The notes: generated by a model not told the origin, from the letters alone. 64,000 bases of DNA from Rehmannia glutinosa (GCA_016081115.2 JABTTQ020000188.1:310001-374000), one strand, 5' to 3'; shown: positions 10,380 through 20,771, numbered from the stretch's first letter. Numbers and translations: made by a program.

Positions 10380-11122
10380 CAAATGTTATCTAGGTGGGCA
10401 ACCACAAACGAAATAGGCTCCACCCAAGTAGACGGACTAGCATAAGAACACGAAGCTCTTGCTAACGCATGAGCGACCACGTTCGCTTGTCTTTTAGTAA
10501 ATTGAACCATGTAACTTGGTTCTGATTCTAATAAATTGCGACAGCTTCAAATAGTTCGTCAAGTTCGACCAATCTTCCCCGATTCACCAATTGCATCGAC
10601 AATCGCTTTAGCATCCATTTAAAACACTACTCTTGGTAAACCAAGACTTTTAGCCCATTTTATCCCTTCCAAAATACCCACAGCTTTACCCTCAAACACA
10701 GAGATCTGCCCCTGCCAGCAACGTGTTCGATAGGACACAACACCTCATGTATCATCTCTTAATATCAAGCCAATGCCAAACTTATTATCCCCCTTAAAGA
10801 AAGCTGCATCGTGTTGCATTTCCAATAAGACTGGGAGGAGATGCCACAGTTGACACCGAACAGAGCTCTCTTCCTGCCGCCTTTGTCAGATCATGCGAGC
10901 TTCCATTCCTCCAAAAAATCAAGGCCAATCGAGCAGATTCTTTGAAGAATTCAAGGAATTATTATTCCACAACTTAGCATTTCTTTGCTTCCAAACATGC
11001 CAAAGAACATACAAATTTTTGTTGATATATCGATCCAAATCATTCAACATTTTAAACACCCATTCTTGAAAGACACATTTATCGGCAAAAAAATTGACAA
11101 AGGGTCCAAAGGTGTGCCTCAT
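10380..11122 (-). pseudogene. LINE ORF2 part 4: RNase H-like domain, broken
   Basis: The minus strand encodes VLWHVWKQRNAKLWNN (upstream linker). The plant RVT_3-type RNase H follows: an Asp in DAAFFKGDNKFGIGLILRD at about 10815, a Glu in FEGKAVGILEGIKWAKS, and an Asp in MDAKAIVDAIG near 10610. Two in-frame stops and frame changes are present. The acidic residues of the active site are still visible. Confidence 0.75.
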
Positions 11123-12314
11123 GCCAACAATCTACAAAGAAACCACAATCAATAAAGGTGTGCCAACTATTCTCCAAATGAGCTTCACACATAACACAAA
11201 ATTGAGGAATATGAACACCTTTACGGCCCAAGTTTGTACGCATAGGTAAGCATCCTTTACAAGTACGCCATATAAAGAATTTTACCTTGGGCGGAATGCG
11301 CAGCTTCCAAATTTTATCCCAAGATACTTCTTGACCCAATGCATCATCAATAACCATGTGCACCAGTCGAGTATACCCGGACTTGACTGTATAGGATCCT
11401 GTTTTTGAGAAGTGCCAAATTTGCCTATCCATCTCCCCGGAGCTACACAAAGGAATGCTCAAAATCTGATTAACATCTCTTTCGCTGAAATATTCTTCAA
11501 TCATACCCACATCCCATTCAAAAGAACCTGGTACAAAAAGATCATTAACTCTCAAATCTTCCAAGCCATCAACCTGTTGTGTGGTAGTCCAGAAATTTGA
11601 TTGATCCCACAGCCACGGATCCCTCCAAACATTTATAGATTTGCCATCACCAACACTCCAACGTATCCCTAACCTTATTACTTGTCTCGAGCTCCATATG
11701 CTCCTCCACGTGAAACTTGGATTGGATCCAAGATCTGAATTAAGAAAGTCCCCTTGCGGGAAGTATTTAGCTTTGTAAAGCCTACTAATAAGAGCATGTG
11801 GGTCGGAAATAATTTTCCAACCTAGCTTAGCCAACATAGCAAGGTTAAAGTGTTGAAATTCCCGAAAGCCAAGACCACCAGCTTTCTTACACACACACAA
11901 CTTATCCCAACTCAACCAATTAATACTACGACCACCATCTTTTCTAGAACCCCACCAGAAAGAGTTTATCATACGTTGAAGCTCATCCCCCAAAGAAACT
12001 GGTAAAAGAAACACACTCATACAGTAAGTAGGAAGGGCTTGTGCAACAGGTTTAATAAGAATACTCTTACCCGCCTTTGAAAGAGGCTTAGTTCTCCATT
12101 TTTCGAGATGAGACCACAAATTATTCAGCAAGTATCCAAATATTTCTTTCTTTCGCTTACCAATAAGCGATGGGAGACCCAAATATTTACCCGGACTCTT
12201 GACTATGAACACCCAACACGTCAATAATCTCCTATTGTTGAGATATGTCCACATTAGAGCTGAAAGATACAGACGTTTTCTGAAAGTTGATAGCCTGCCC
12301 CGAATCCCTTTCAT
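11079..12314 (-). pseudogene. LINE ORF2 part 3: thumb region and zf-RVT domain
   Basis: An open frame of about 400 codons continues the RT after a frameshift near 12290. Motifs include PGKYLGLPSLIGKRK, WKTKPLSKAGK-like WRTKPLSKAGKSILIKPV, INSFWWGS, GGLGFREFQHFNLAMLAKLGW, and the zinc-binding RVT region WKLRIPPKVKFFIWR with the CVMC, then H and C ligands at about 11210-11130. This domain is typical of plant L1 elements and binds template RNA or DNA. Confidence 0.9.
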
Positions 12315-13121
12315 ACTGAGAAAGAATATGTTTGATGGTCATTGCTTCCTCCTTATTTGCTCCAAAATATATGTAACTATCATCAGCAAATAGTAAATGT
12401 GATATGGACGGCGCGCCTCGACAAATTTTTGCCCCATGTAAATTACCTTGTAATTCCGATCGACGAAGCATAGATGTAAGACCTTCGGCACAGAGGATAA
12501 ACAAGTAAGGCGATAGAGGATCCCCCTGGCAAAGTCCTCGTTGAGGAATAATCGGACCCACCAATAGATCATTCACCTTCATGGAATAAGAACCAGATTT
12601 AACACACAACATAAGCAATTTGACCCATCTGGTAGCAAAACCAGTTGAATGAGGATTTTTTCAAGATAAACCCAATCGATTCTATCATACGCTTTCGAGA
12701 TATCAATTTTCATAGCCACCGTACCCTTCTTGCCCTTTGATTTATGCTTCATATGGTGATTTATTTCGAAGGCAACCAAAACATTATCAAGGATAGACCT
12801 ACCCTTTATGAAAGCCGACTGCTCTTCTGAAATAATATTTGGAAGAATAGATTTCAGACGATTAGCTAAAACATTGGATAAAATTTTATACAAAACATTA
12901 CACAAAGAAATAGGCCTCAAGTCTCGCATAGAACACGGTTGTGGACATTTGGGAATCAACACAACAATTGTTTCCATAAGCTCCTTCGGAAATTCAAGTC
13001 TATCGAACCAGGTCATTGCGGACTGAAAAACCTCTTCTCCAATTAAATCCCAAAATCGCTGATAAAAATCCGGATTAAATCCATCTGGACCCGGTGATTT
13101 ATCGGGATGCATAGAAAACAC
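12232..13121 (-). pseudogene. LINE ORF2 part 2: reverse transcriptase domain
   Basis: RT motifs are read in order on the minus strand: DKSPGPDGFNPDFYQRFWD, VVLIPKC, LRPISLCNVLYKILSNVLANRL, SAFIKGRSILDNVLVAFE, MKIDISKAYDRIDW (catalytic Asp), then after a frameshift near 12600 PQRGLCQGDPLSPYLFILCA and LLFADDSYIYF, the FADD catalytic box of plant L1 RTs. Both catalytic Asp positions are present. Only the frameshifts prevent expression as one protein. Confidence 0.93.
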
Positions 13122-13218
13122 CGCTTTCTTAAATTCCTCCCGAGTGAATGGTTGTTATAACGCTTCATTATGTCTATCCTCTACCCTTCTGCGCACGTGT
13201 GATAAATCAATATCCCTG

Positions 13219-14430
13219 TTAGCTCTGATCGTTCGCAAACAGATCTCGGAAATATAAAAGTGCAATAGTACCAATACCTTGCTCATCCTCACACCATATT
13301 CCATTGTTGTCTTGTAATTTTATAATCATATTACTCTTCTTTCGCGAAGAAGCAGCGGAGTGAAAGAAACGAGTATTGGAATCACCATCACGTAACCAAA
13401 ATATTTTTGTCCGTTGTTGCCAATACTTCTCTTCCTGAATCAAAATATCAATCATTTTAGCCTTAGCCTCTTTATATCTTTCGACAGCAAAGAAATCATC
13501 CCTTTCCCGGAACCTCTCAATATCTTTCAAACATCTCATCTTCTGTTTATTAAAAACATTTGCTTGATTTTTGCCCCACACGAGCAAACATTCAGAGCAA
13601 CTTTTTAATTTCCTAACAATCCCCCTTTCGCTATCCGATTGCCAGCCTGATTTCACCACTTCAAACAAGTCGGGCAGTTCAAGCCACTTATTTTCGAAAC
13701 GAAACTGTCTACAAACCTCTTTACATGGAGAAACCAGATTATTCAACAAAATAGGTGTGTGATCCGAGATAGGCGCACACAAGTTGAATAAACTAGCTTC
13801 TGGAAACATAGTTAACCACGTAGAAGAAACTAGAGCTCGATCAAGTCTCTCCGCCACTGAGTTATCCGAGCCCCTCCTTGCCTCCCATGTAAACTGATGA
13901 CCAATTAGAGGTAGGTCCGTCAGGTTACAATCAGACACTGCTTCTCGAAAACCTCGGAATAGCCAATTCGGATGATCAACATTCCCCTTTTTATCCGTAA
14001 TATTGAGTAGGTCATTGAAGTCGCCGATACAACACCAAGGCAAATCACTTTTACCAGATAAATTACGCAAAAGATTCCATGACTCCTTGCGCCTATGCCT
14101 TTCCGGAAAACCATAAAAGCCAGTGAGCCTCCATCGGGCGCCATTTTCTTCGGAAACCTCCAAATCAACATGATTTTGAGAATACCCGACAACCGAGCAT
14201 ATATTAGTATTCTTCCAGATAACACAAATACCTCCACTTCTACCAATTCTATCCACAACAAACGAACTATCAAACTTAAGCCGAGCACGAATATAATCAA
14301 TTCTAGAAGCATGTGACAGAGTTTCAAACAAAACAATAATATCAGGTCGTTTTGTTCTAGCTAAGTCACACAAGACAGGAATTGCTCGTGGATTGCCCAA
14401 TCCACGGCAATTCCAACTTAAGACGATCAT
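13219..14430 (-). pseudogene. LINE ORF2 part 1: AP-like endonuclease domain
   Basis: ORF2 probably starts at the ATG at 14430, giving MIVLSWNCRGLGNPRAIPVL, the usual start of plant L1 endonucleases. Further endonuclease motifs follow: PDIIVLFETLS (in place of the usual LxET), WRLTGFYGFPE, CCIGDFNDLL, RLDRALVSS and PISDHTPILL. These are the metal-binding and catalytic motifs of the exonuclease-endonuclease-phosphatase fold that nicks the target DNA. The later half (about 13700-13219) is the linker to the RT, with TKIFWLRDGDSNTRFFHSAA. The frame ends at a stop at 13219 just before the RT, and the RT continues in another frame. Confidence 0.9.
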
Positions 14431-14998
14431 GGCTCTGGCGGTGCGGGAACCAGGGACGCCAAAAAAAATGATGGATTGGGTTGTTGGAAGTAGCTTCACT
14501 GGTACCTTCATGATTTTGCTGCTTGGGCTCTGTTAATTGCAGTTGGGCCTCAGATGTGAAAAGCCCACGTTTTCTTTTCCTTTCATCAGTAGACTCCAAA
14601 TTTTCCAAACTTGAGTGGATAGGACCGTTACTTGGTGGATAAGATTGTAACTGCAAATCTCCTAAGACTTGTCTCTGATTACCCTGAATGTTAGGGACGG
14701 TTTTTGTAACTGCCAAGCACTTCAAAAATGTCCTATCGGAAAAGTCTTGCGAGGGCGTTGCTGTACACGAACGGGAAGCTTTCCCGCATGGAAGATTCGG
14801 GGATGCCACTATCGGGTGAAATTTAAACAAAGGAGATGATGGCAGATTTTCCTTGTCATCTGTAGATGCACCTTCCTCGACCAACCACCTTGAACCACTT
14901 GTATCTCCAAATCTGCGATTGGCCGCCCTAAGGTTTGGACTCCATTCCTTCGGGGGTTCTCCATCTGGATGATCAAACCATACGAATTCATTTGCCAA
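14366..14998 (-). pseudogene. LINE ORF1 C-terminal remnant
   Basis: An open frame of about 210 codons starts MANEFVWFDHPDG and is followed by a polar, proline- and serine-rich tail. It ends overlapping the start of ORF2, as expected for the C-terminal part of a plant L1 ORF1 (the nucleic-acid-binding gag-like protein). No CCHC knuckle is visible in the retained part, so the N-terminal RNA-binding region and the knuckle are probably lost by 5' truncation. Function is inferred from position. Confidence 0.55.
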
Positions 14999-15003
14999 AA
15001 CTC

Positions 15004-15479
15004 TTTAGTAATGGCAATTTAATCCCATACGAATTCATTTGCCAAAAACACTCCATATCTCCTAAAATGTCGGTTTCAGTCTCAAATCCATCATAATTGA
15101 ATTTTTTTCCAGGAAATTTAAACATGATTCGCACATGGGGGCTTTAAAGTCTTCCAATATCGATTTATTTTCGTATTTTAATATTCGGGTAAATTCAATT
15201 CAAATATCGATTCATATTTGTAATTGGTTCAAATTGTGTATACTATTTCGAGCTTGATTATATTAATATAATTTTATTTTTATATATAATTTCAACATTG
15301 TATAAATATAAAATATATATGATGTATTTAAATATGTAAATTTCAACCTTTTGAAGTTTTCAATGGTTGTTTTTAGTTTCTCTAATGTTTTTAAAATAAC
15401 AACACTTTTGTAATCTCCTTGCTCATAATTTTATTTATATAATCGCATGATTCTTTTGTAAAAAGAAAACGAAAAAAAA
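15004..15479. other. AT-rich sequence right of the LINE
   Basis: 15027-15049 repeats 14978-15000 (CCATACGAATTCATTTGCCA), so a ~49 bp direct duplication sits at the LINE 5' junction. The rest is AT-rich without coding potential. Confidence 0.5.
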
Positions 15480-15792
15480 GTTTGAAATTTTATTTGAAAA
15501 TAAAGTTTCGTATCCAGAAAAATATAGGCTTTCAATCCAAACTTTCCGACTTATCGACTAATTTGAATTTTTGATCGGCTGAATTCTATTTGAATTTTTT
15601 TGAATTAGCATCGATTCGGAAAAATGGGGTTTTAAATCGTCGGTTTGATTAATGAGTAGGTCTCTTGTAGGACCGTCTTACGGATCTATTCCGTAAGATG
15701 GATCTACAACCCTCCCCCTTGGCCTTGACCCCAATAGCCCATCCGCCAAAGACACACCACCCTTTGACCCACCCGCTTGTTATTTAAAAAAA

Positions 15793-15864
15793 TCCGCTTC
15801 GGTGGGGAATTGAACCCGCCCTATGGAGAGGTAAGGTTGTATTCTACCACTACACCACTAGTGC
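15793..15864 (-). other. tRNA-like sequence, copy 1 (tRNA-Gly-like pseudogene)
   Basis: On the minus strand it starts GCACTAGTGGTGTAGTGGTA, with an A-box-like TAGTGGTGTAGTGG and a B-box-like GGGTTCAATTCC, 72 nt in all. The start resembles plant tRNA-Gly. The acceptor ends do not pair and the anticodon stem is poor, so it is not a functional tRNA. Confidence 0.55.
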
Positions 15865-16191
15865 TTGTTTGAAATTTTATTTGAAAATAAGGTTTCGTCT
15901 CCAGAAATATATAGGCTTTCAATCCAAACTTTCCGATTTATCGACTAATTTGAATTTTTGATCGATTCGAATTCTATTTGAGTTTTTGAATTAGCATCGA
16001 TTCGGAAAAATGGGGTTTTAAAATCGGTTTTATTAATGAGTAGGTCTCTTTAGGACCGTCTTACGGATCCTATTCCGTAAGATGGATCCTACAACCCTCG
16101 CCAAACACCCACCCGCCTTGACCGGTAATAGCCCATCCGCCCAAAGACACCCCCCTGACCCCACCCGCATTTGTTATTTAAAAAAAAAAAA

Positions 16192-16263
16192 TCCGCTTCG
16201 GTGGGGAATTGAACCCGCCCTATGGAGAGGTAAGGTTGTACTCTACCACTACACCACTAGTGC
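16192..16263 (-). other. tRNA-like sequence, copy 2
   Basis: A near-identical second copy of the tRNA-like sequence in the second duplication unit, also 72 nt, with the same A-box-like and B-box-like stretches and the same pairing defects. Confidence 0.55.
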
Positions 16264-16377
16264 TTGTTGTGTAATTTTAGTATAACCATGTATATAAACT
16301 CATTCATAAATATACCTGGTAAATTAAAAAAAATGCCTCTAAATGCGAGGCTAAGAATCGAACCCAAGTCTATTAAA

Positions 16378-17060
16378 AAACATGATACATTATCTCAATA
16401 AATGGATACTTATAAAAAGTGTTACTTTAACTAGATCATATTTATTTTTTATTTTTCCTCTTTTTTTGTTCTTAGTTTGTAAATGTATTAAGAAATCTGA
16501 TACTTTATCTCAACAAATGAATATTTTTACTTATAAAAGTGTTACTTTAACTATATCATATTTATTTTTTATTTTTCCTTCTTTCCTTCAATTCTAATTT
16601 GTGACTCTATTAAAAAACATGATACTTTATCTCAAAAAATAGATACGTTAAAGTATAAAAGTGTTACTTTAATCTGTTTTATATATATATTTATTGTAAT
16701 ATATTCATAATTTGTGACTATATTAAAAAATATGTTACTTTATCTCAAAAAAAACAAATACTTTTACTTATAAAAGTATTACTTTAACTCTATCATATTT
16801 ATTATTCATCTTTCTTTGTATTTATTATTAAAAAAATATAATACTTTATTTAAAAAAACAGATATTTTTACTCTTAAAACATGATATTTTGTCTCAAAAA
16901 ATATATATTTTTACTCATAAAGGTGTTACTTTAACTCTGATATATTTATTTTACCTTCAATGTAATGTAATCATAATATGTGGCTATATTAAAAAATATT
17001 ATACTTTATCTAAAATAACCGATACTTTTTATCATAAAGCGTTATTTTTAATCGGGGAAG
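16378..17060 (+). repeat. Degenerate tandem array of about 113 bp units
   Basis: The phrase GATACTTTATCTCAA, followed by GATACTTTTACTTATAAAAG and TGTTACTTTAACT, recurs at about 16382, 16499, 16618, 16731, 16846 and 16990 at roughly 110-145 bp spacing. ATTTATTTTTTATTTTTCC ends several units. Short translated frames here are by-products of the repeat. Confidence 0.75.
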
Positions 17061-17397
17061 AAAAAAGGAAAAGCAGAAAAAAGAAAAAAAAAAGTTGCGG
17101 GTGGCATTGACCGCGGACACTGGTCAACAGGATCCGGTCGTGAGGGATCCGTCTTACGGATTGAGACCAAAAACGGTCCTACATGAGTTTTGATTTGAAA
17201 TTCTACATTTTAGGAGATGTGATGTGTTTCTACCAAAATGACCAAAATAGCAATTTTCGAGGAAATAAGTGTAATAAAATCCCTGTTTTGATATTAACTA
17301 GTACTTCTATTTCATAAGCCTGAAACTAAAGAACAAATTTTTAGATGAGAAATGACATAATTTTATACGATACTCAAAAGTAGTGGATGAAAGTTTT

Positions 17398-18430
17398 GTT
17401 GGAATTTTGGTTTGGTAAAATGGGTGTTGACCCGATTTTGACCAAATAATTAAGTGGTTTCCATTAGTGAAAAATGAAATTAAATTATTTGTAAAAATTC
17501 TACTAAGAGAGTAGATGAGAATATTATTTGAAATTTCTCAAAACCAATTCCGGGTGAATGAGAAATTAATGCTAGAAGTTAGCCACTTAATACTAGAAAA
17601 TGGTATGGAAAATAGAAAATGTAGGGAAGGAGAAATGCCCCATCCCACATAGGTAGATGAGATAAAGTTTGCTCACTTATATATCCCAAGTTGGACTTAT
17701 GGGTTTGGGCCCTTGGGGGCACCCAAGTTTTTAAAGGGGTGAGGACCTGCATGCTTGTGGGTTTGGTTCAAATCACACGTACGCGCCGCCGCCCGCTCGC
17801 CGGCCGGGTCGAGGGTCACGGGCTTGGGCTTGGGCTTCAAGGTCCTTATTCTTTTTGGACCAAAAACCTTTAAATTAATTAATTAATTTTGAATCCAACT
17901 GAAGTGCTTCACATTCAAGCACGGGAGGGCGCACGGCCCGTACGTCGTGTCGTGCGTCAAGTCGAACTTGTTCGCATCCGAGCACGGTCCGTGTGTTAAG
18001 TCGAAACTTTGTCATTTTGTTGGCATCGAAGCATGGGTCGTGCGCTTTTCGTCGTCGATGCAAAAGGTGAGCAGAGATCGCTGAGTCGATGTAAACATGT
18101 CTTTTCGAGCCAAAAGACATGATCTTTCCATACGGGCACATTAATGCCTTTATAATCGACCCTGCATATGGATTTAAAACACGAAATTCATTAGATTACA
18201 AGCCTAAAATCGGCCATTGCATTTCTGCATGTTGATCTACCTTCCTATTCAAAAGCTTGAAAGTCGGAAATATTTTGTTGTTCGCTGTGTTTCGAGTTTG
18301 CAAGTGATGTAAACTCGAAATCAAAATAGTCGTTGTATCTTAGAGACGAACGCCGGAACCGTTAGCACTTTGTATACGGGGTGTTTTTTGTCTTGCGGAG
18401 ACTGAATTCAATTCAGGTCTCGACTAGGCC
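17398..18430 (+). mobile_element. Possible solo LTR or LTR relic of a copia element
   Basis: It starts TGTTGGAATTTTGGTTTGGT and has LTR-like features: a CCCCATCCCACATAGGTAGA stretch, a TATATA box-like ACTTATATATCCC at 17679, and a GC-rich transcribed part. A fixed right end and a target duplication were not found, so the right boundary is approximate and the call is tentative. 17188-17397 to its left holds nothing I recognise. Confidence 0.35.
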
Positions 18431-18688
18431 AAAACATCCAAACACTAAGCCATTCCTTAAACAGAAACCTTTCCATATTTTTACCCAACAAGTTTGTGAT
18501 ATGAAATCCTCAATTTAAATAATAATAAATTCAGAGTGATAAAATAATAACAAATACTAAATATTGTCCCTTTAGAAAGGAAAAAATTGAATGTTCATCG
18601 TTAATGGGACCAATTTGGGTGGGGGTTTGGAGCCATAGAGGAGGACATTTGACCTTAGATTATAAAACTGGTCATTGTAGAATAAAAT
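18431..18688. other. Unassigned sequence left of the SINE
   Basis: It contains AT-rich and mixed sequence with no coding potential that I can support. Confidence 0.4.
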
Positions 18689-18705
18689 GAATACAACTGC
18701 AATTT

Positions 18706-18821
18706 TTTTTAGTACAATTCGGGGAACTTTGGGAGGGGTTACACGCACTTGTATGGGATCGAATTCGGGTCATTCGTCCTATCAACACACGTCTCAACCA
18801 CTGGAGCGCAAAGTTGATCCC
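18706..18821 (-). mobile_element. tRNA-derived SINE with target site duplications
   Basis: On the minus strand the 116 bp body starts GGGATCAACTTTGCGCTCCA. It has an A-box-like GCGCTCCAGTGG followed by TTGAGACG, and a B-box-like GAATTCGATCCC about 35 nt later, then a CCCCTCCCAAAG body and an A tail (T run on +). It is flanked by 17 bp direct repeats, GAATACAACTGCAATTT at 18689-18705 and GAATACAACTCCAATTT at 18822-18838, with one mismatch. Boxes, A tail and TSDs together fit a SINE. The partner LINE is not known. Confidence 0.78.
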
Positions 18822-18838
18822 GAATACAACTCCAATTT

Positions 18839-19552
18839 GAAACATAGACTTGAGCATGTCCCAATGTTTTTAAATTTGTACAGGACATCGAGTCGGAAAA
18901 TTACCCGGTCATTGGATTATTGGTTCGACTAATAGAATCGTTGTGAAAATAGTAAAATATATTTGTATGTATCTCTATATCTAAAGAGATGATCTAAAAA
19001 TAGTATCTCCAAAATTATCCCATCCATTTTCATTTACTATAAAAATAATTATATTCGTAAAATGAAAAAAATTAAGGTCCCTCAATTAGAATTATATAAA
19101 ACTTAGTTTTCCAAATTTATTTGTGTAGTGCATTAATTATTATATTTTTTTAATTTAATTTTATCTATTTTTTACGTATAATATATAAAATTAATAATCT
19201 TTTTATGATCTCCAAATTGACACACATATTGCATACATAAAATAAACATAAAATTATAAAATATATTTACTTAAATTTTATTTTGTAATGACTTTAAAAA
19301 TTATGCATTCGGACTATTGAACATTTTTTTGTTAATTCATATATTTTGACTATTTGTGATATATGTATAGTGTTATATGGAACTAGTATATCACATGTGT
19401 GATGCACGGAGTGTAATTTAACAAAGTATTATATAGTTTTGATATTAAAAAATTGATATATTATCGAAATGGTAATGGAGCGGGGCAGGGCGGGTATCAC
19501 AAGGCCATCCCGTCCATGTCCATTGAACTAGGAAATGGTTGCAGGATGATAC
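18839..19552. repeat. AT-rich sequence containing a dispersed repeat (copy 1)
   Basis: 19075-19385 is clearly related in sequence and orientation to 51825-52150 (shared TTGACACWCATATTGCATA, AAAATTATGCATT and TTTGTGATATATGTATAG stretches). The family is not recognised. It ends near ACTAGTATATCACATGTGTG, which contains a short hairpin. 19465-19500 is a GGGGCAGGGCGGGT low-complexity patch. No gene is seen. Confidence 0.55.
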
Positions 19553-20293
19553 TGTGACGCCCTGAATTTTAGCAACGTGAGATACGACGTTGTGTAGTGA
19601 TTTATTTATTTGGTTAAGTAACACGAACCCATTATTAATGAAATGTGGCCCGACTTTTATTTATTTCTTCCAACTCCAATTACGCCTTTCTCATTTTCGA
19701 GCTTAACGATTTTATATTCTCCTCTAGTATTATTACTCGATAAATTAACTAGCGACTTTAGAAATATTAGACCCTCGATAATTTAGGAGTACATTTCGAT
19801 CATTATTTCAATATTCCACCTTATTCTATAATACATTCCCAACCAACTTCCAATTTATTTTGAAAAATACCCATCTTGTTATTTCACATCCTTATTTTAA
19901 ACTCCTATACATTTATCTATGTATACTTGTACATTTTATTTTCCCTCAATTTTATAAAAAACAAGAAAAACCAAAAACATTTATCATCCTACATCAAATT
20001 TTCGGCCATAAAGGTTTATTGGAAATCAATTCCATAATTTTTTATCCTTCACCATTTAAAAATCCACCTCATAATTCTTTACCATAAAAAAAATCAAAAA
20101 TTCAACTTCCTATCCCATCACTTTCGGCTATATTATGTAGAGGGAAATCAAATTTGTTGTTTTATGGAACCTACCTATTAATCCTACTATATATATTAAC
20201 TACCAAATATATTATTGTACATAAAAGGAAAAAAACAATAATATAAATGACCCTCCCCCATGCATTTCGGCCATATCTATTAGGTGGGGGGAC
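19553..20293 (+). mobile_element. Ty3/gypsy-like LTR, 5' copy, 3'-truncated
   Basis: It starts TGTGACGCCCTGAATTTTAG. Most of its length is matched by the split second copy (20657-20771, 27250-27398, 45957-46438). It stops at GGTGGGGGGACC, where the second copy continues for about 1.1 kb more. The LTR ends TGTGACGCC and GGGGCGTTACA (end seen at 47515) are inverted. Much of it is AT-rich with repeated TTTCGGCCAT phrases. Confidence 0.8.
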
Positions 20294-20656
20294 CATACTT
20301 GTACGTGTTTAGGTATGGAGCCCGAGACCATTCCGTTGACGATTTATGAGGACCTACGCGCTGAGAGGGATTACCATGCCAATGCGGCCGGATATTGAGA
20401 GGGAAAATACTCCCGAATTTCCACTCGACTCCACTTATCGGAAAAGCATGCTCAGTCACTTAAAAGTGTGATGTTCCAGCGACATGAATCTATGGTGGAC
20501 CTATATTGTGAGATCAATGAGCACAAGATGAAAATTAAAGAATGCGACAATGAAATTAGGAATGGAAACCACCATAAATGGAAGACGATATGCGAAGACA
20601 ATACGAGAACTATCTTAAGAGGAATTTGGGACCAAATTCTTTTAAGGAAGGGTGTA
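20294..20656 (+). pseudogene. Remnant of the gypsy-like element interior: gag-like start fused to the 3' end
   Basis: 20313 on is ATGGAGCCCGAGACCATTCC, a copy of the ORF at 47987, including the coiled-coil part HKMKIKECDNEI in 20468-20683. At about 20565 it jumps to different sequence that ends GGGACCAAATTCTTTTAAGG and AAGGGTGTA immediately before the next LTR. The purine-rich end is a plausible polypurine tract. Most of gag and all of pol are missing. Confidence 0.7.
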
Positions 20657-20771
20657 TGTGACACCCGAATTTTAGCGATGTGAGATACTGACGTTGTGTA
20701 GTGATTTATTTATTTGGTTAAGTAACACGAACCCATTATTAATGAAATACGACCCGACTTTTATTTATTTC
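20657..20771 (+). mobile_element. Second gypsy-like LTR, segment 1 (interrupted by copia element A)
   Basis: TGTGACACCCGAATTTTAGC repeats the LTR start at 19553. The match breaks at ATTTC (20767-20771), where copia element A begins. It resumes at 27245 with the same ATTTC. Confidence 0.85.

Larger units (their letters stand above)
10333..15003 (-). mobile_element. LINE, L1 clade, 5'-truncated
   Basis: On the minus strand the element runs from an ORF1 tail at about 15000 through an AP endonuclease, reverse transcriptase, zinc-binding RVT domain and RNase H to an A tail (T run 10333-10345 on +). The order and motifs match plant L1 LINEs. The 5' part of ORF1 and the 5' UTR are missing. ORF2 is broken by at least three frameshifts plus stops in the RNase H. 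A possible target duplication (GCAATTTTGATCCC at 10309 and GCAATTTAATCCC at 15014) is imperfect. Confidence 0.92.
15480..16267 (+). repeat. Tandem duplication of about 390-400 bp, two copies
   Basis: 15480-15867 and 15868-16267 are close copies. Each starts GTTTGAAATTTTATTTGAAA, runs through TTAGCATCGATTCGGAAAAA, contains the TIR-like segment GTCTTACGGAT...TCCGTAAGATGGATC, a CCCACCCGC-rich part and a tRNA-like sequence, and ends CACTAGTGCTTG. Confidence 0.85.
16033..17187. mobile_element. Non-autonomous MULE-like element with degenerate TIRs
   Basis: The left end AGGACCGTCTTACGGATCC...TCCGTAAGATGGATCC (16045-16088) is matched in inverse by 17137-17184 (GATCCGTCTTACGGATTGAG...GGTCCTAC). Pairing is imperfect. 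The plan, GACCGTCTYACGGATC followed by a back-complement, is the same as in the 9.1 kb MULE, suggesting a related family. It contains no transposase, and the inside is a repeat array. A further copy of the left end lies at 15656-15712, in the upstream duplication unit. Confidence 0.6.

Noticed and set aside
16340..16380. Third tRNA-like B-box (AATCGAACCC) on the minus strand
   Set aside because: Only the B-box-like piece is present; no A-box at the right distance.
16382..17110. Several hydrophobic open frames that look like small membrane proteins
   Set aside because: They follow the 113 bp AT-rich tandem units; no start context, no homology pattern.
19383..19430. Helitron 3' end (hairpin plus CTAG-type terminus)
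   Set aside because: ACTAGTATATCACATGTGTGAT has a short hairpin, but no partner 5' TC end or Rep/helicase sequence could be tied to it.
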